A DNA stretch of 64,000 bases, from positions 4,605,001 through 4,669,000 of the forward strand of contig NZ_CP132343.1 of the NCBI RefSeq assembly GCF_040529065.1. The letters are read 5' to 3'. Each line of letters begins with the position of its first letter. Position 1 is the first letter of the stretch. Positions 26,716-36,716 of the stretch are shown piece after piece. Origin of the DNA: Xanthomonas sacchari. Lineage in GTDB: Bacteria; Pseudomonadota; Gammaproteobacteria; Xanthomonadales; Xanthomonadaceae. The notes under the pieces are model-generated. The model made no database searches, was not told the origin of the DNA, and saw only the letters and a program-made list of their open reading frames with translations. Made by a program: the position numbers and the translations under genes.

Positions 26716-27447
26716 ATGCGCTCCCAGACGACGTCGCCGTGGACCCTGTGCGCGCTGGCCGCGATCGGCTTCGTCGTCGCCTGCGTCGCCCACGAAGCGG
26801 TGGGCCATGGCCTGGCCTGCCTGGGCAGCGGCGGCACCGTCCGCTGGCTCACGTCGGTGTACTTCCGCTGCCAGCCTGGGCGCCCCTTCGTCGATGCCGC
26901 CGGGCCGCTGGCGAATCTGTGCGTGGCCGCAATCTGCATTTTGGCGGCACACCGCCGTCGCGCGGACATGCCGCGCCTGGCGCTCGCGCTGATCGCCGCC
27001 TTCAACGGACTGTGGGGCGCCGGCTACCTGCTGTTCTCCGCAGTCACCGATGACGGCGACCTCGCCTTCGTCCTCCGCGATCTCGCCCTGCAGCCGGCCT
27101 GGGCCTGGCGGCCGGGGATGGGACTGGCCGGTGCCTGGCTGTATCTGCAGATGCTGCGCGCCATCGCCCCGTGGCTGCCGAAAGGCAGGCCAATGCTGGC
27201 AGCCTACGCCACTGCCGGCACGGTGGCCTGCGCGAGCGTGCTGTTTCATGCCGGGCCGGTGCTGCCGGCATTGCGCGAGGCGGCGCAGGAAGGACTGTTG
27301 GCACCGATCGGCCTGGTGGTCGTTGCGTTGTCGCGCCGGTCGCGTGCGCCGCTGCCGCTACCGTCCAGCCGCGCCACGGTCATCGTGGCGGTGCTGGTGG
27401 TGGCGACGTTCTGGCTCACCCTCGGCCGGGGCTACGGCGGCGTCTGA
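26716..27447 (+). CDS. Membrane protein with HExxH motif (M50-like, unnamed)
   Basis: A 243-residue polytopic protein with about six hydrophobic segments, not recognised by name. The first membrane helix contains VAHEAVGHGLACL, an HEAVGH zinc-protease pattern inside the membrane as in site-2 protease relatives, and a later helix begins DAAGPLANLCVA, like the GPxxN of M50 enzymes. The third-ligand Asp motif of true site-2 proteases is not obvious, so activity is uncertain. ATG 26716 starts immediately before the first helix and follows a CCTCCC-type sequence without clear Shine-Dalgarno. Confidence 0.65.
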   Translation: MRSQTTSPWTLCALAAIGFVVACVAHEAVGHGLACLGSGGTVRWLTSVYFRCQPGRPFVDAAGPLANLCVAAICILAAHRRRADMPRLALALIAAFNGLWGAGYLLFSAVTDDGDLAFVLRDLALQPAWAWRPGMGLAGAWLYLQMLRAIAPWLPKGRPMLAAYATAGTVACASVLFHAGPVLPALREAAQEGLLAPIGLVVVALSRRSRAPLPLPSSRATVIVAVLVVATFWLTLGRGYGGV

Positions 27448-27496
27448 GCGCGCGTCTGGCGCAGCGTGGCAGCCCATCCGGCTGGCCCGCCATGCC

Positions 27497-27564
27497 TGTA
27501 GGAGCGGCTTCAGCCGCGACAGGTTCTATCGGAAACGCCCATGGCGGCTGAAGCCGCTCCTACA
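27497..27564. repeat. REP-like palindrome pair
   Basis: Two inverted copies of GGAGCGGCTTCAGCCGC with flanks give perfect 21-base arms (27497-27517 and 27544-27564) around a 26-base spacer. It lies between the convergent HExxH protein gene and the PII gene and could end transcription from both sides. Confidence 0.85.
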
Positions 27565-27606
27565 CGACACCATCCATGCCACGGCGATGCAGCCACGGCG
27601 AGCGCG

Positions 27607-28008
<402 letters not shown>

Positions 28009-28121
28009 TCAATGGCCGCGCGCCCCCAACGCCGGAATTTTCCGACAGCGCGCCGCGTCCGATCCCGATGGTCCCGACCTGCCGGGTACCGCACTCTGAC
28101 GCCACCTGCCGGAGCACAACC

Positions 28122-28391
28122 ATGATCGACCTCAACCATCTCGACGACCTCGCCCGCCGCCTCAGCGACCTGGTGCCGCCGGGCCTGCGCCAATCCCGCG
28201 ACGAACTGCAGAGCACCTTCAAGAGCGCGCTGCAGGCCGGGCTGGGCAAGCTCGACCTGGTCACTCGCGAGGAATTCGAAGTGCAGCGCGCGGTGCTGCT
28301 GCGCACCCGCGAGAAGCTCGAGGCGCTGGAGCGCAGCGTCGCCGCGCTGGAAGCGGCACGCAGCGGGCCCTCGCCCAGCCCCACCGCCTGA
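28122..28391 (+). CDS. ubiK: Accessory factor UbiK (BMFP domain, YqiC-like)
   Basis: An 89-residue, largely helical protein. The N-terminal amphipathic stretch (LNHLDDLARRLSDLVPPGLRQSRDEL) and C-terminal coiled coil (REEFEVQRAVLLRTREKLEALE) are the BMFP pattern; UbiK trimers assist the late ubiquinone synthesis complex with UbiJ. GGAG lies eight bases before ATG 28122. It is followed 13 bases later by comM and is divergent from the PII gene, an order common in proteobacteria. ubiA lies 3 kb away but is separate. Confidence 0.85.
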   Translation: MIDLNHLDDLARRLSDLVPPGLRQSRDELQSTFKSALQAGLGKLDLVTREEFEVQRAVLLRTREKLEALERSVAALEAARSGPSPSPTA

Positions 28392-28404
28392 TCCACCCGC
28401 CACC

Positions 28405-29958
28405 ATGAGCCTGGCGCTGGTGCACAGCCGTGCCCGCGCGGGGGTGCTTGCGCCTCCGGTTCGGGTCGAAGTCCATCTCTCCGGCGGCCTGCCGGCCACC
28501 CAGATCGTCGGCCTGCCCGAGGCGGCGGTACGCGAATCGCGCGATCGCGTCCGCGCCGCCCTGCTCTGCGCGCAATACGAATTCCCGGCACGGCGGATCA
28601 CCGTCAACCTGGCGCCGGCCGACCTGCCCAAGGAGGGCGGCCGCTTCGACCTGCCGATCGCGCTGGGCATCCTCGCCGCCGCCGGCCAGCTCGACCCGCA
28701 GGTGCTCGGCCAGTACGAATTCCTCGGCGAACTGGCGCTGACCGGCGAACTGCGCCCGGTCGACGGGGTCCTGCCGGCCGCGCTGGCCGCCGCCGAGGCC
28801 GGGCGCACCCTGATCGTCCCGGCCGACAACGGCGCCGAGGCGGCACTGGCGCAACACGTGCAGGCCTTCACCGCGCGCACCCTGCTGGAGGTCTGCGGAT
28901 TGCTCAACGGCAGCAAGACCCTGCCTGCGGCGACGGCGCCGCCGGCGGTCGCCGCGCCCTTTCCCGACCTGAGCGACGTCCGCGGCCAAGCGCAGGCGCG
29001 GCGCGCCCTGGAGATCGCCGCGGCGGGGCATCACCACCTCTTGCTGATCGGCAGTCCCGGCTGCGGCAAAACCCTGCTGGCCTCGCGCCTGCCCGGGATC
29101 CTGCCCGAAGCCAGCGAAGCCGAGGCGCTTGAGAGCGCGGCCATCGCCTCGGTCAGCGGCCGCGGCGTGGATCCGGCGCGCTGGCGGCAACGCCCGTACC
29201 GCGCACCGCACCACACCGCCAGCGCGGTGTCGCTGGTCGGTGGCGGCAGCCATCCGCGTCCCGGCGAGATCTCGCTCGCGCACCATGGCGTGCTGTTCCT
29301 GGACGAGTTGCCCGAGTGGAACCGGCATGCGCTGGAAGTGCTGCGCGAGCCACTGGAGTCGGGCCAGGTGACCGTGTCACGCGCGGCACGCAGCGCCGAG
29401 TTCCCTGCGCGCTTCCAGTTGGTCGCGGCGATGAATCCCTGCTCCTGCGGCTGGGCCGGCGACCCCAGCGGCCGCTGCCGCTGCAGCGAGGACGCGGTGC
29501 GGCGCTATCGCGCACGCATCTCCGGCCCACTGCTGGACCGCATCGACCTGCACGTGGACGTACCGCGGCTGCCGCCGCAGGCGTTGCGCGCCGATGCGCC
29601 GCCAGGCGAGTCCAGTGCCGCCGTGCGCGAACGCGTGGAACAGGCACGACAACGCCAGCAGGCCCGCGCCGGCCGGCCCAACGGCCAGCTCGGCCACAGC
29701 GAAACGCTGCGCGACTGCCGCCTGCAACCGCGCGACGAGGCGCTGCTGGAACAGGCCATCGAGCGCCTGCGGCTGTCGGCACGCTCGCTGCACCGGATCC
29801 TGCGCGTGGCACGCACCATCGCCGACCTGGACGCCAGCGACGCGATCGCCACCGCGCACCTGACCGAGGCCATCGCGTACCGGCAACTGGACCGCTGCGA
29901 GCCGACGGCCAGCGCCGTGGGTCTGACGTCACCCGGAGCACGCCGCCTGGTCGGTTGA
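28405..29958 (+). CDS. comM: ComM/YifB-family AAA+ ATPase (Mg-chelatase-like)
   Basis: A hexameric helicase that promotes branch migration during natural transformation in related bacteria. Its 517 residues hold the N-terminal ChlI-like domain (VEVHLSGGLPATQIVGLPEAAVRESRDR region, within about residues 20-45), the Walker A GSPGCGKTLL near 215, Walker B LFLDELPEW, the sensor and a Mg-chelatase C-terminal domain with ARTIADLDASDAI. Translation probably couples to ubiK. With comF at 33 kb, it suggests competence functions are retained. Confidence 0.93.
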   Translation: MSLALVHSRARAGVLAPPVRVEVHLSGGLPATQIVGLPEAAVRESRDRVRAALLCAQYEFPARRITVNLAPADLPKEGGRFDLPIALGILAAAGQLDPQVLGQYEFLGELALTGELRPVDGVLPAALAAAEAGRTLIVPADNGAEAALAQHVQAFTARTLLEVCGLLNGSKTLPAATAPPAVAAPFPDLSDVRGQAQARRALEIAAAGHHHLLLIGSPGCGKTLLASRLPGILPEASEAEALESAAIASVSGRGVDPARWRQRPYRAPHHTASAVSLVGGGSHPRPGEISLAHHGVLFLDELPEWNRHALEVLREPLESGQVTVSRAARSAEFPARFQLVAAMNPCSCGWAGDPSGRCRCSEDAVRRYRARISGPLLDRIDLHVDVPRLPPQALRADAPPGESSAAVRERVEQARQRQQARAGRPNGQLGHSETLRDCRLQPRDEALLEQAIERLRLSARSLHRILRVARTIADLDASDAIATAHLTEAIAYRQLDRCEPTASAVGLTSPGARRLVG

Positions 29959-30036
29959 AGACGCCGCAGGGGGCCGGTGTGTCCCGCTCTTCGGCACCCG
30001 GCAGCGATGGACGAGCGCATCTCCTGCCATACGCGC

Positions 30037-30879
30037 CTACCCGCTGGCAGCGTTCACCCACTCGGCGAGCAAGGCATTGCACCGCCTGGCGTGGGTGAAG
30101 GTCATGCCGTGCGAGGCCCCCGCCAGCACCTCGTGGCGCGCCTGCGGCAGCCAGGACGCCAGCGCGGCGGCGTTGTCGCGGTACTGCGCCGGGCTGCGTT
30201 CGCCGGCGACCAACAACACCGGCATCATCAGGGTGGCAGCCTGCTCGGGTCGGTACGCCGGTAGTGCATCCGCGATCTGGGGTATCAGGGTCTGCGCGTT
30301 GTCGCGCACCATCTGCCGGAAGCTCGCGCTGCTGCGCGCCCAGGCACCGGACTGGCTGACCGAATCGACGAAGCATTCCAGACCGGCCTCGACCTGGCCG
30401 CCCTGCAGCAACGCGATCGCCTGCGCGCGGACCGCCTGCACCGCGGCCGGTAGGCCCTGCGGTTGCGGGCCGCCCGGATCGAACAGGGCCAGGCTGGCGA
30501 TCGCGTCTGGACGCAGCAATGCCGCCTGCCAGGCGACGGCGGCGCCGCGGGAGTGGCCGACCAGATGCATCGGCCGCGCCTCCTCGGCGATGAAGGCGGC
30601 GAGCTGCTGCGCATGCCAGCGCCAGCCGAACGCATGCCGCGACGCCGATGGCAACCGCGGGTAGTACTGGCCCAGGCTCAGCGCGCTGAGCTGCAAGCGG
30701 TCGGCAAGGCCGCGCACCTGCGGCGCCCAGTAGCGGTAGTCGCACAGCGCCCCGTGCACCAGCAGCACCGGCGCGCCCTCGCCCACCCGCAGATAGGCCA
30801 GCGCATCGTCCGCACCGAGCCGGCGGACGGCGGGCTTGGGCAACGCGGTGCGTGGACTGACGGTACGCGGAATGGTCAT
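30037..30879 (-). CDS. Alpha/beta hydrolase
   Basis: A 280-residue alpha/beta hydrolase-fold protein: oxyanion motif VLLVHGALCDYRYW, nucleophile elbow GHSRGAAVAW, a helical cap and the C-terminal His in AGASHGMTFTH. The Asp likely sits in the VAGERSPAQY segment, where Glu replaces it or a neighbour acts. Start ATG 30879; a longer frame reaching 31152 would run into the tRNA gene and is rejected. Substrate is unknown. It is convergent with comM. Confidence 0.82.
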   Translation of the reverse strand: MTIPRTVSPRTALPKPAVRRLGADDALAYLRVGEGAPVLLVHGALCDYRYWAPQVRGLADRLQLSALSLGQYYPRLPSASRHAFGWRWHAQQLAAFIAEEARPMHLVGHSRGAAVAWQAALLRPDAIASLALFDPGGPQPQGLPAAVQAVRAQAIALLQGGQVEAGLECFVDSVSQSGAWARSSASFRQMVRDNAQTLIPQIADALPAYRPEQAATLMMPVLLVAGERSPAQYRDNAAALASWLPQARHEVLAGASHGMTFTHARRCNALLAEWVNAASG

Positions 30880-31118
30880 GTCCGAGCGCAAGTCTGCGCG
30901 GAGCGCCCGATGCGCAGGCACGGGCCGACGATGCTGGCATCTGCGGCGCAACAGGCGGCAGGATGGGCAGGCACAAGAGCAGGAATGGGGACGATGAGCG
31001 CTGGCATGCGCATACGATAGCCGCGTCGCCGGCATGCGCGCTGCGGCGCCTGCGGGCCTGTTGACCAAGCACGCGCTCGTCGAAAAGACGATGCGGAGGA
31101 CGCAAGGGCAGGACTGGA

Positions 31119-31195
31119 TGGCGCGCCCGGAGGGATTCGAACCCCCGACCAATGGCTTCGGAAGCCACTACTCTATCCGGCTGAGCTACGGGCGC
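31119..31195 (-). tRNA. tRNA-Arg (anticodon CCG)
   Basis: A 77-base cloverleaf including an encoded CCA. The acceptor stem is GCGCCCG with CGGGCGC and discriminator G; the D arm starts TAGCTCAGCCGGATAGA; the anticodon loop is TTCCGAA with CCG at 31059+100, that is plus-strand positions 31159-31161; the T arm has GGTTCGAATCC. It decodes CGG, a frequent arginine codon at this GC content. Confidence 0.96.
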
Positions 31196-31527
31196 AACGG
31201 ACGCGCATTCTAACGGCATTCGTCGGCCGCGTCTCCCCCGGCCGCAACTCGCTGCGGCAACGGCGCCACGGCCAGTCCGATCCGGCTGCACCGATGTCCA
31301 GGCAAGCGGTGCGCGGCACCCGGATGACGCAGGGGCCGATCGAACGCCGGGCGTCGCAGGCGCGCCGGCGTGTCGTCCGTCTGGCGCCGGACAGACCACC
31401 AGCGCGCATCCGCAGCGCCACCAGCACCGCCGACGCCTCGCGCTGCCGCCGCCAGCGCGCGGAGCGCGGGCCAAGCGCACAACACCGCGTGCTGCCGCCC
31501 GCACGACGTGGCTGCTACCCTTGCACG
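31196..31527. other. Intergenic region, nothing recognised
   Basis: This 332-base stretch between tRNA-Arg and ubiA holds no gene, repeat or hairpin that I can support. The promoters of the leftward tRNA and rightward ubiA must lie here. Open frames through it continue out of frame with coding character and look accidental. Confidence 0.5.
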
Positions 31528-32436
31528 ATGGGTTACGAACGCTACGAAACGCCTGCCGCGCTGCCGCCGCGCGCGCGCCTGGGCCAGTACTGGAAACTGC
31601 TGCGCGGCGACCGGCCGATCGGCGTGCTGCTGCTGCTGTGGCCGACCTGGTGGGCGCTGTGGCTGGCTGCCGACAGGGTACCGCCACTGTGGACGCTGTT
31701 CGTGTTCACCGCCGGGGTCTGGCTGACCCGCTCGGCCGGCTGCGTGATCAACGACTACGCCGACCGCTGGCTGGACCCGCAGGTCGAGCGTACCCGCAGC
31801 CGGCCGCTGGCCACCGGTGCGGTCAGCGGCCGCGAGGCGCTGGCGGTGTTCGCGTTGCTGATGCTGGTCGCGTTCGCACTGGTGCTGACGATGAACGCGC
31901 TGACCATCGGCCTGAGCGTGGTCGGGCTGTTCCTGGCCGCCAGCTATCCCTACCTCAAGCGCTACACCTACCTGCCGCAGGTCTACCTGGGCATGGCCTT
32001 CGGCTGGGGCATCCCGATGGCCTTCGCCGCGGTGCGCGGCGAGGTGCCTGCGCTGGGCTGGCTGCTGTACGCGGTCAATATCCTGTGGGCCACCGCCTAC
32101 GACACCTGGTATGCGATGGTCGATCGCGAGGACGACCTGCGCGCCGGCTCCAAGTCCACCGCGATCCTGTTCGGCGAACTGGACCTGGTCATCCAGGGCG
32201 TGCTGTACGCACTGATGTTCGTCGCCCTGGCCTTCGTCGGCCACCGCGCGGATCTGGGCGTGTGGTACTGGGCCGGGCTGGGCGTGGCGGCGCTGCTGGT
32301 CGCCGCCGAGTTCCGCATGGCCCGGCACCGCGAACGCGCAGCCTGCTTCCGCGCCTTCCTGCACAACAACTGGGTCGGCCTGGCGATCTTCGCCGGCATC
32401 GCCGCGTCGCTGGCGCTGCGCGCGACATCCCACTGA
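31528..32436 (+). CDS. ubiA: 4-hydroxybenzoate octaprenyltransferase
   Basis: Attaches the prenyl tail to 4-hydroxybenzoate in ubiquinone synthesis. The 302-residue integral membrane protein has eight to nine helices and both Asp-rich metal motifs: [15 protein letters not shown] near residue 75 and [13 protein letters not shown] near 190, plus [14 protein letters not shown] typical of UbiA. ATG 31528 gives the usual MGYERYETP-like start in Xanthomonas. It stands alone; ubiK lies 3 kb upstream. Confidence 0.94.
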   Translation: MGYERYETPAALPPRARLGQYWKLLRGDRPIGVLLLLWPTWWALWLAADRVPPLWTLFVFTAGVWLTRSAGCVINDYADRWLDPQVERTRSRPLATGAVSGREALAVFALLMLVAFALVLTMNALTIGLSVVGLFLAASYPYLKRYTYLPQVYLGMAFGWGIPMAFAAVRGEVPALGWLLYAVNILWATAYDTWYAMVDREDDLRAGSKSTAILFGELDLVIQGVLYALMFVALAFVGHRADLGVWYWAGLGVAALLVAAEFRMARHRERAACFRAFLHNNWVGLAIFAGIAASLALRATSH

Positions 32437-32667
32437 GGCCACCGACTCGCGGCCACAGCGTGAGGAAATCGCAGGCCGCTGCTCGCGGTTGGCGCGAGCG
32501 CCGCCGATAACGCAGCTGGGCCATCCCCGCTTGCCGCGCAGACCCGGCGGCATTGCCATTTCGATCCGTTCCACGCCTTGTGCCTGCAAGTCCGCCGTGG
32601 CCGCCCTGACGCGAAACCCGGCCTGCCGCCGCTTTCCCGCTATCGCATGCGGCCTTATGCTCCGTGG

Positions 32668-33147
32668 ATGTCGATGCCGATCCGTGTCCGTGCGTTTGCG
32701 CCTGCCGACGCGGACGCGCTTGCCACCTTGTTCCATGCGTCCGTGCGCCAGGCAGGCATCGGCGATTACTCGGCCGAGCAGGTCGCGGCCTGGAGTCCGT
32801 CGCGCCCCGACCCCGGCACCTATCTAAGGCGAGCCGTACACCGGACGATCCTGGTCGCAGTGGACGCAACGGGCGTGGTCGTCGGCTATGGCGATTTGGA
32901 GCCGGACGGCCACATCGATCATCTCTACTGTCACCCGGAGCGGGTGGGAACCGGCATAGGCTCGGGGATCTGCGCCGAACTGGAGGCGGTGGCTCAGAAG
33001 ACCGGCATCGCCGTGCTGTCTGTCGAAGCAAGCGAGGGCGCGCGCCGTCTCTTCGCACGCCGCGGCTTCGCGCTCGACTCCCGCAACGCGTTCTTTTTCA
33101 ATGGCGTGATGCTGCACAACTACCGTATGTCGAAACGGATTGCCTGA
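32668..33147 (+). CDS. GNAT family N-acetyltransferase
   Basis: A 159-residue acetyltransferase. It has the N-terminal RAFAPADADALATLFHASVR, the strand 4-5 region HIDHLYCHPERVGTGIGSGIC containing the acetyl-CoA pyrophosphate loop R/Q-x-x-G-x-G (RVGTGIG), and the C-terminal EGARRLFARRGFALDSRN signature of the YafP/ElaA-like branch. The start is uncertain: ATG 32668 and 32674 both fit, and no ribosome site is visible. Substrate is unknown. Confidence 0.83.
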   Translation: MSMPIRVRAFAPADADALATLFHASVRQAGIGDYSAEQVAAWSPSRPDPGTYLRRAVHRTILVAVDATGVVVGYGDLEPDGHIDHLYCHPERVGTGIGSGICAELEAVAQKTGIAVLSVEASEGARRLFARRGFALDSRNAFFFNGVMLHNYRMSKRIA

Positions 33148-33192
33148 CGGCAGGTATCCGCACACATCCGCGGACGACGGGCACGCGGACGC

Positions 33193-33924
33193 TCACGGCA
33201 CCCGCGCCACCACCCAGGCATCGACTCGTTCCACGCCGGCACGGCGCAGCGCCTTTGCCGCGGCGTGCAGGGTCGCGCCGGTGGTCATCACGTCGTCGAT
33301 CAGCGCCACATGTGCAGGTAATGCCACCGAGGCCGGTACCGCGAACGCGCCGCGCAGGTTGCGCCGACGCGCGCGGGCATCCAGTTCGGATTGCGCCGCG
33401 GTCGCCCGCACCCGCTGCATGTCCAGGCACAGCGGCAGCTCCAGCGCGCGGGCCAGTGGCCGCGCCAGTTCCAGCGCCTGGTCGTAGCCGCGCTGGCGCA
33501 GCCGGGCCGGATGCAGCGGCACCGGCAACAGCGCCTGCGGCCGCGGCAAGGCCGCGCAGCGAGTCTGCAGCAGCGCGGCGAGCAGGCGTCCGGCCGCCAG
33601 GTCCTGGTGGAACTTGAAGCGGCGCAACAGGCCATCGACCGGCGCGGCGTATACGCAGGCGCTGGCGACCCGCTCCAGCAACGGCGGCCGACGCTGGCAC
33701 ACACCGCAGACCTGCTCGGCATCCAGCGCCGGCAGCGGCAGTGCACAGCGGCAGCAGGCCGCCGCATTCCATGGCACGCCGTCGCGACAGGCCGCGCACA
33801 GGTCCAGGCCCGGCACGCCGGGCTCGCCACAGACCAGGCAGCGTTCCGGCAGCAGGCGGCGCTGCAGCCAGCGCCAGCCGCCGTCAACCAAACCGCCACT
33901 CACGAAGTTGACAGGACTTTGCAT
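33193..33924 (-). CDS. comF: ComF family phosphoribosyltransferase-like protein
   Basis: A competence-associated ComF protein of 243 residues. The N-terminal double zinc finger has four CxxC-type pairs (CLVC, CAAC, CCRC, CGVC) and the C-terminal PRTase domain holds [14 protein letters not shown]. In naturally transformable bacteria ComF aids uptake of single-stranded DNA. ATG 33924 is used; a GTG six bases upstream is an alternative. It is divergent from bioB with only about 49 bases between starts, so the promoters overlap. Confidence 0.92.
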   Translation of the reverse strand: MQSPVNFVSGGLVDGGWRWLQRRLLPERCLVCGEPGVPGLDLCAACRDGVPWNAAACCRCALPLPALDAEQVCGVCQRRPPLLERVASACVYAAPVDGLLRRFKFHQDLAAGRLLAALLQTRCAALPRPQALLPVPLHPARLRQRGYDQALELARPLARALELPLCLDMQRVRATAAQSELDARARRRNLRGAFAVPASVALPAHVALIDDVMTTGATLHAAAKALRRAGVERVDAWVVARVP

Positions 33925-33973
33925 GCTCACCAGACTGCCCGCTTTCCCAGCCGCTGACCGTCAGGAAACCCCC

Positions 33974-35011
33974 ATGTCCGCTGTCGTCCGACACGACTGG
34001 CAACGCCAGGAATTGCTCGCCCTGTTCGACCTGCCGTTCCCGGAACTGCTGCACCGCGCCGCCGCCGTGCACCGCGAACACTTCGATCCGGCGCAGGTGC
34101 AGGTGTCCACGCTGCTGTCGGTGAAGACCGGCGGTTGCCCGGAGGACTGCGCGTACTGCCCGCAGGCGCAGCGCTACGCCACCGGCGTGGAGGCGCAGAA
34201 GCTGATGAGCACCGAGGCGGTGCTGGACAAGGCGCGCCAGGCCAAGGCCGCCGGCGCCTCGCGGTTCTGCATGGGCGCGGCCTGGCGTTCGCCCAAGGAC
34301 CGCGACATCCCGAAGGTGGCGGAGATGATCCGCGAGGTGAAGGCGCTGGGCCTGGAGACCTGCGCCACCCTGGGCATGCTCGACGGCAACCAGGCGCAGG
34401 CGCTGAAGGCGGCGGGACTGGACTACTACAACCACAATCTGGACACCGCGCCGGATTTCTACGATTCGATCATCCACACCCGCCAGTACCAGGACCGCCT
34501 GGACACGCTGACCCACGTGCGCGACGCCGGCCTGAAGACCTGCTGCGGCGGCATCGTCGGCATGGGCGAGTCGCGCGACCAGCGCGCCGGCCTGCTGCAG
34601 GCGCTGGCCAACCTGCCGGTGCATCCGGATTCGGTGCCGATCAACCGCCTGGTGCAGGTCGCCGGCACCCCGCTGCACGGAACGGTCGAGCTGGATCCGT
34701 TCGAGTTCGTGCGCACGATCGCCGTTGCGCGCATCGCGATGCCGCGGGCGATGGTGCGGCTGTCGGCGGGGCGCGAGAGCATGAGCGACGAACTGCAGGC
34801 ACTGTGCTTCTGCGCCGGCGCCAACTCGATCTTCTACGGCGAGAAACTGCTGACCACCGGCAACCCGGACACCGAGCGCGACCAGGCGCTGTTCGCACGG
34901 CTGGGGCTGCGGCCGATGCAGGTGATGGTCGATGCCGACGCGCACGACCATCCCGGCACAGTGCACGCCGACATCACCACCCCGCCGGCGATCGCCGCCG
35001 CCCTGGTCTGA
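33974..35011 (+). CDS. bioB: Biotin synthase
   Basis: Radical SAM enzyme inserting sulfur into dethiobiotin. The 345-residue protein has the 4Fe-4S motif C55-x3-C59-x2-C62 ([12 protein letters not shown]) and the 2Fe-2S cysteines in [18 protein letters not shown] and [12 protein letters not shown], with the Arg ligand in [18 protein letters not shown] is nine bases before ATG 33974. It heads a rightward biotin gene run. Confidence 0.96.
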   Translation: MSAVVRHDWQRQELLALFDLPFPELLHRAAAVHREHFDPAQVQVSTLLSVKTGGCPEDCAYCPQAQRYATGVEAQKLMSTEAVLDKARQAKAAGASRFCMGAAWRSPKDRDIPKVAEMIREVKALGLETCATLGMLDGNQAQALKAAGLDYYNHNLDTAPDFYDSIIHTRQYQDRLDTLTHVRDAGLKTCCGGIVGMGESRDQRAGLLQALANLPVHPDSVPINRLVQVAGTPLHGTVELDPFEFVRTIAVARIAMPRAMVRLSAGRESMSDELQALCFCAGANSIFYGEKLLTTGNPDTERDQALFARLGLRPMQVMVDADAHDHPGTVHADITTPPAIAAALV

Positions 35012-35111
35012 CGCCGCGCGTCCGTCCGCCGATCCGGCCGTCCATCGCCGGCGGCGTCCGGCTTGGCCGGGGACGCGCTACGCTAGCCCGCCAGATGCCC
35101 GTCCCGCGCCC

Positions 35112-36317
35112 ATGGCCCGTCCCGACCTGCACGACCGCATCCAGTCCGCGCGCGCCTTGCGCGAAGCGCAGGGGCGCCTGCGCATGCGCCGCAGCGTCGG
35201 CCGCCGCGACGGCGTGCGCCTGGAAGTCGACGGCCGCTGGCTGACCGGCTTCTGCAGCAACGACTACCTGGGCCTGGCGCAGCAGTTCGAAGTGGTCGCG
35301 GCCCTGCAGGACGCGGCCGCGCGCGAAGGCGCCGGCGCCACCGCCTCGCACTTGGTGTGCGGCCACCATGCGCTGCACGAGGCGCTGGAACGCGAGATCG
35401 CCGACTGGCTCGGCTACCCGCAGGCGCTGCTGTTCGGCAGCGGCTTCATCGCCAACCTGGCGGTGCAGCAGGCGCTGCTGAGCGAGGAAGAGGACGTGTG
35501 CGTGCAGGACCGGCTCAACCACGCCAGCCTGCTCGACGCCAGCCGCCTGGCCGGCTGCCGCCTGCGCCGCTATCCGCACCTGGATGCCGAAGGCGCGATG
35601 CGCCAGCTCAAGCACGCCGCCGACGGTGCGGCGATGCTGGCCACCGATGGCGTGTTCAGCATGGACGGCGACGTCGCTCCGCTGCGTTCGCTGGCGCTGG
35701 TGGCGCGCACGCAACAGGCGCTGCTGTACGTGGACGACGCGCACGGCGTCGGCGTGATCGGCCCGCAGGGGCGCGGCAGCGTCGCCGAGGCCGGCCTCGG
35801 TGTCGACGACGTTCCGCTGCAACTGGTGACCCTGGGCAAGGCACTGGGCGGCTACGGCGCCGCAGTGGTCGGCGATGCCACGCTGATCCGGCACCTGGCC
35901 GAGACCGCGCGGCCGTATCTGTACACCACCGCGCTGCCGCCGGCGCAAGCCGCGGCATCGCTGGCGGCGGTCAAGCTGGCGCGGCGCGACCAGTGGCGGC
36001 GCGAACGCCTGGTCGAGCTGATCGCCCTGTTCCGCGGCGGCGCGCGGCGCCATGGCCTGGAACTGATGGCCTCGGACACGCCGATCCAGCCGCTGCTGTG
36101 CGGCGAGGAGAGCACCGCGCTGGCGTGGTCGGCGGCGCTGGAACAGGCCGGCTACCTGGTCTCGGCGATCCGCCCGCCGACCGTGCCGGAAGGCAAGTCG
36201 CGGCTGCGCGTGACCCTGTCCGCACTGCACACACCGGCGCAGGTGCAGGCGCTGCTGGATGCGCTGGCGCTGGCGCGCGATCGCGTGGCCGCGCATCCGC
36301 CCGGCGTGCCAGCGTGA
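35112..36317 (+). CDS. bioF: 8-amino-7-oxononanoate synthase
   Basis: PLP enzyme condensing pimeloyl-ACP/CoA with alanine. The 401-residue protein is a fold type I alpha-oxoamine synthase: [10 protein letters not shown] near residue 50, [29 protein letters not shown] and the PLP lysine K243 in [13 protein letters not shown] 35112 starts [10 protein letters not shown]. Its stop overlaps the GTG of the next gene. The bioA and bioD steps are not in this window. Confidence 0.95.
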   Translation: MARPDLHDRIQSARALREAQGRLRMRRSVGRRDGVRLEVDGRWLTGFCSNDYLGLAQQFEVVAALQDAAAREGAGATASHLVCGHHALHEALEREIADWLGYPQALLFGSGFIANLAVQQALLSEEEDVCVQDRLNHASLLDASRLAGCRLRRYPHLDAEGAMRQLKHAADGAAMLATDGVFSMDGDVAPLRSLALVARTQQALLYVDDAHGVGVIGPQGRGSVAEAGLGVDDVPLQLVTLGKALGGYGAAVVGDATLIRHLAETARPYLYTTALPPAQAAASLAAVKLARRDQWRRERLVELIALFRGGARRHGLELMASDTPIQPLLCGEESTALAWSAALEQAGYLVSAIRPPTVPEGKSRLRVTLSALHTPAQVQALLDALALARDRVAAHPPGVPA

Positions 36318-36667
36318 GCGCAACCGACCTCGCCGCGCGACGCGCGGTGTGGGACACGCTGGCCGAGCTGTACCTGGACGATGCGGTCGACGCGCGGCAT
36401 GCGCAGATCGCCGCGGTACTCGCCGCCTCGCCGTTCGCCACCGACACGCTGTGGCAGATGCTGCGCGAGGACGTGCATCCGCGGCTGGCACCGAACCTGC
36501 TGACGCCCGCCGGCGCCTGGCAAGGCATCGACGGCGACTGGCTGAGCGCGGCGATCGAGCAGCGTCGCGGTGCGCATCGCGTATCCGCCTGGTGCACCCG
36601 CGACTACCCGCGCCGACAGTGGCGCCTACTGCTGCCGCAGGTGCTGGCGCAGCGCGCTTCGCACTGA
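36314..36667 (+). CDS. DUF7079-like protein in the biotin operon
   Basis: A 117-residue protein starting at GTG 36314, which overlaps the bioF stop by four bases (GTGA). The core reads [21 protein letters not shown], then a [24 protein letters not shown] segment, which I recall as the DUF7079 pattern of small helical proteins. Function is unknown. Tight coupling between bioF and bioH would allow a biotin-related role, but the family occurs elsewhere without biotin genes. Confidence 0.72.
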   Translation: MSATDLAARRAVWDTLAELYLDDAVDARHAQIAAVLAASPFATDTLWQMLREDVHPRLAPNLLTPAGAWQGIDGDWLSAAIEQRRGAHRVSAWCTRDYPRRQWRLLLPQVLAQRASH

Positions 36668-36716
36668 CGCGACGGCCGAAGCGGCCTTTCCTGTTCCCTC
36701 GCGACGACGGACGACG

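Noticed and set aside
22123-26992. Very long plus-strand open frames antisense to the acyltransferase and speA genes
   Set aside because: speA and the acyltransferase have full family signatures on the other strand; the antisense products have no recognisable motif.
30880-31152. An N-terminal extension of the alpha/beta hydrolase
   Set aside because: The longer frame runs into the tRNA-Arg gene and has no ribosome site; ATG 30879 lies close before the conserved core.
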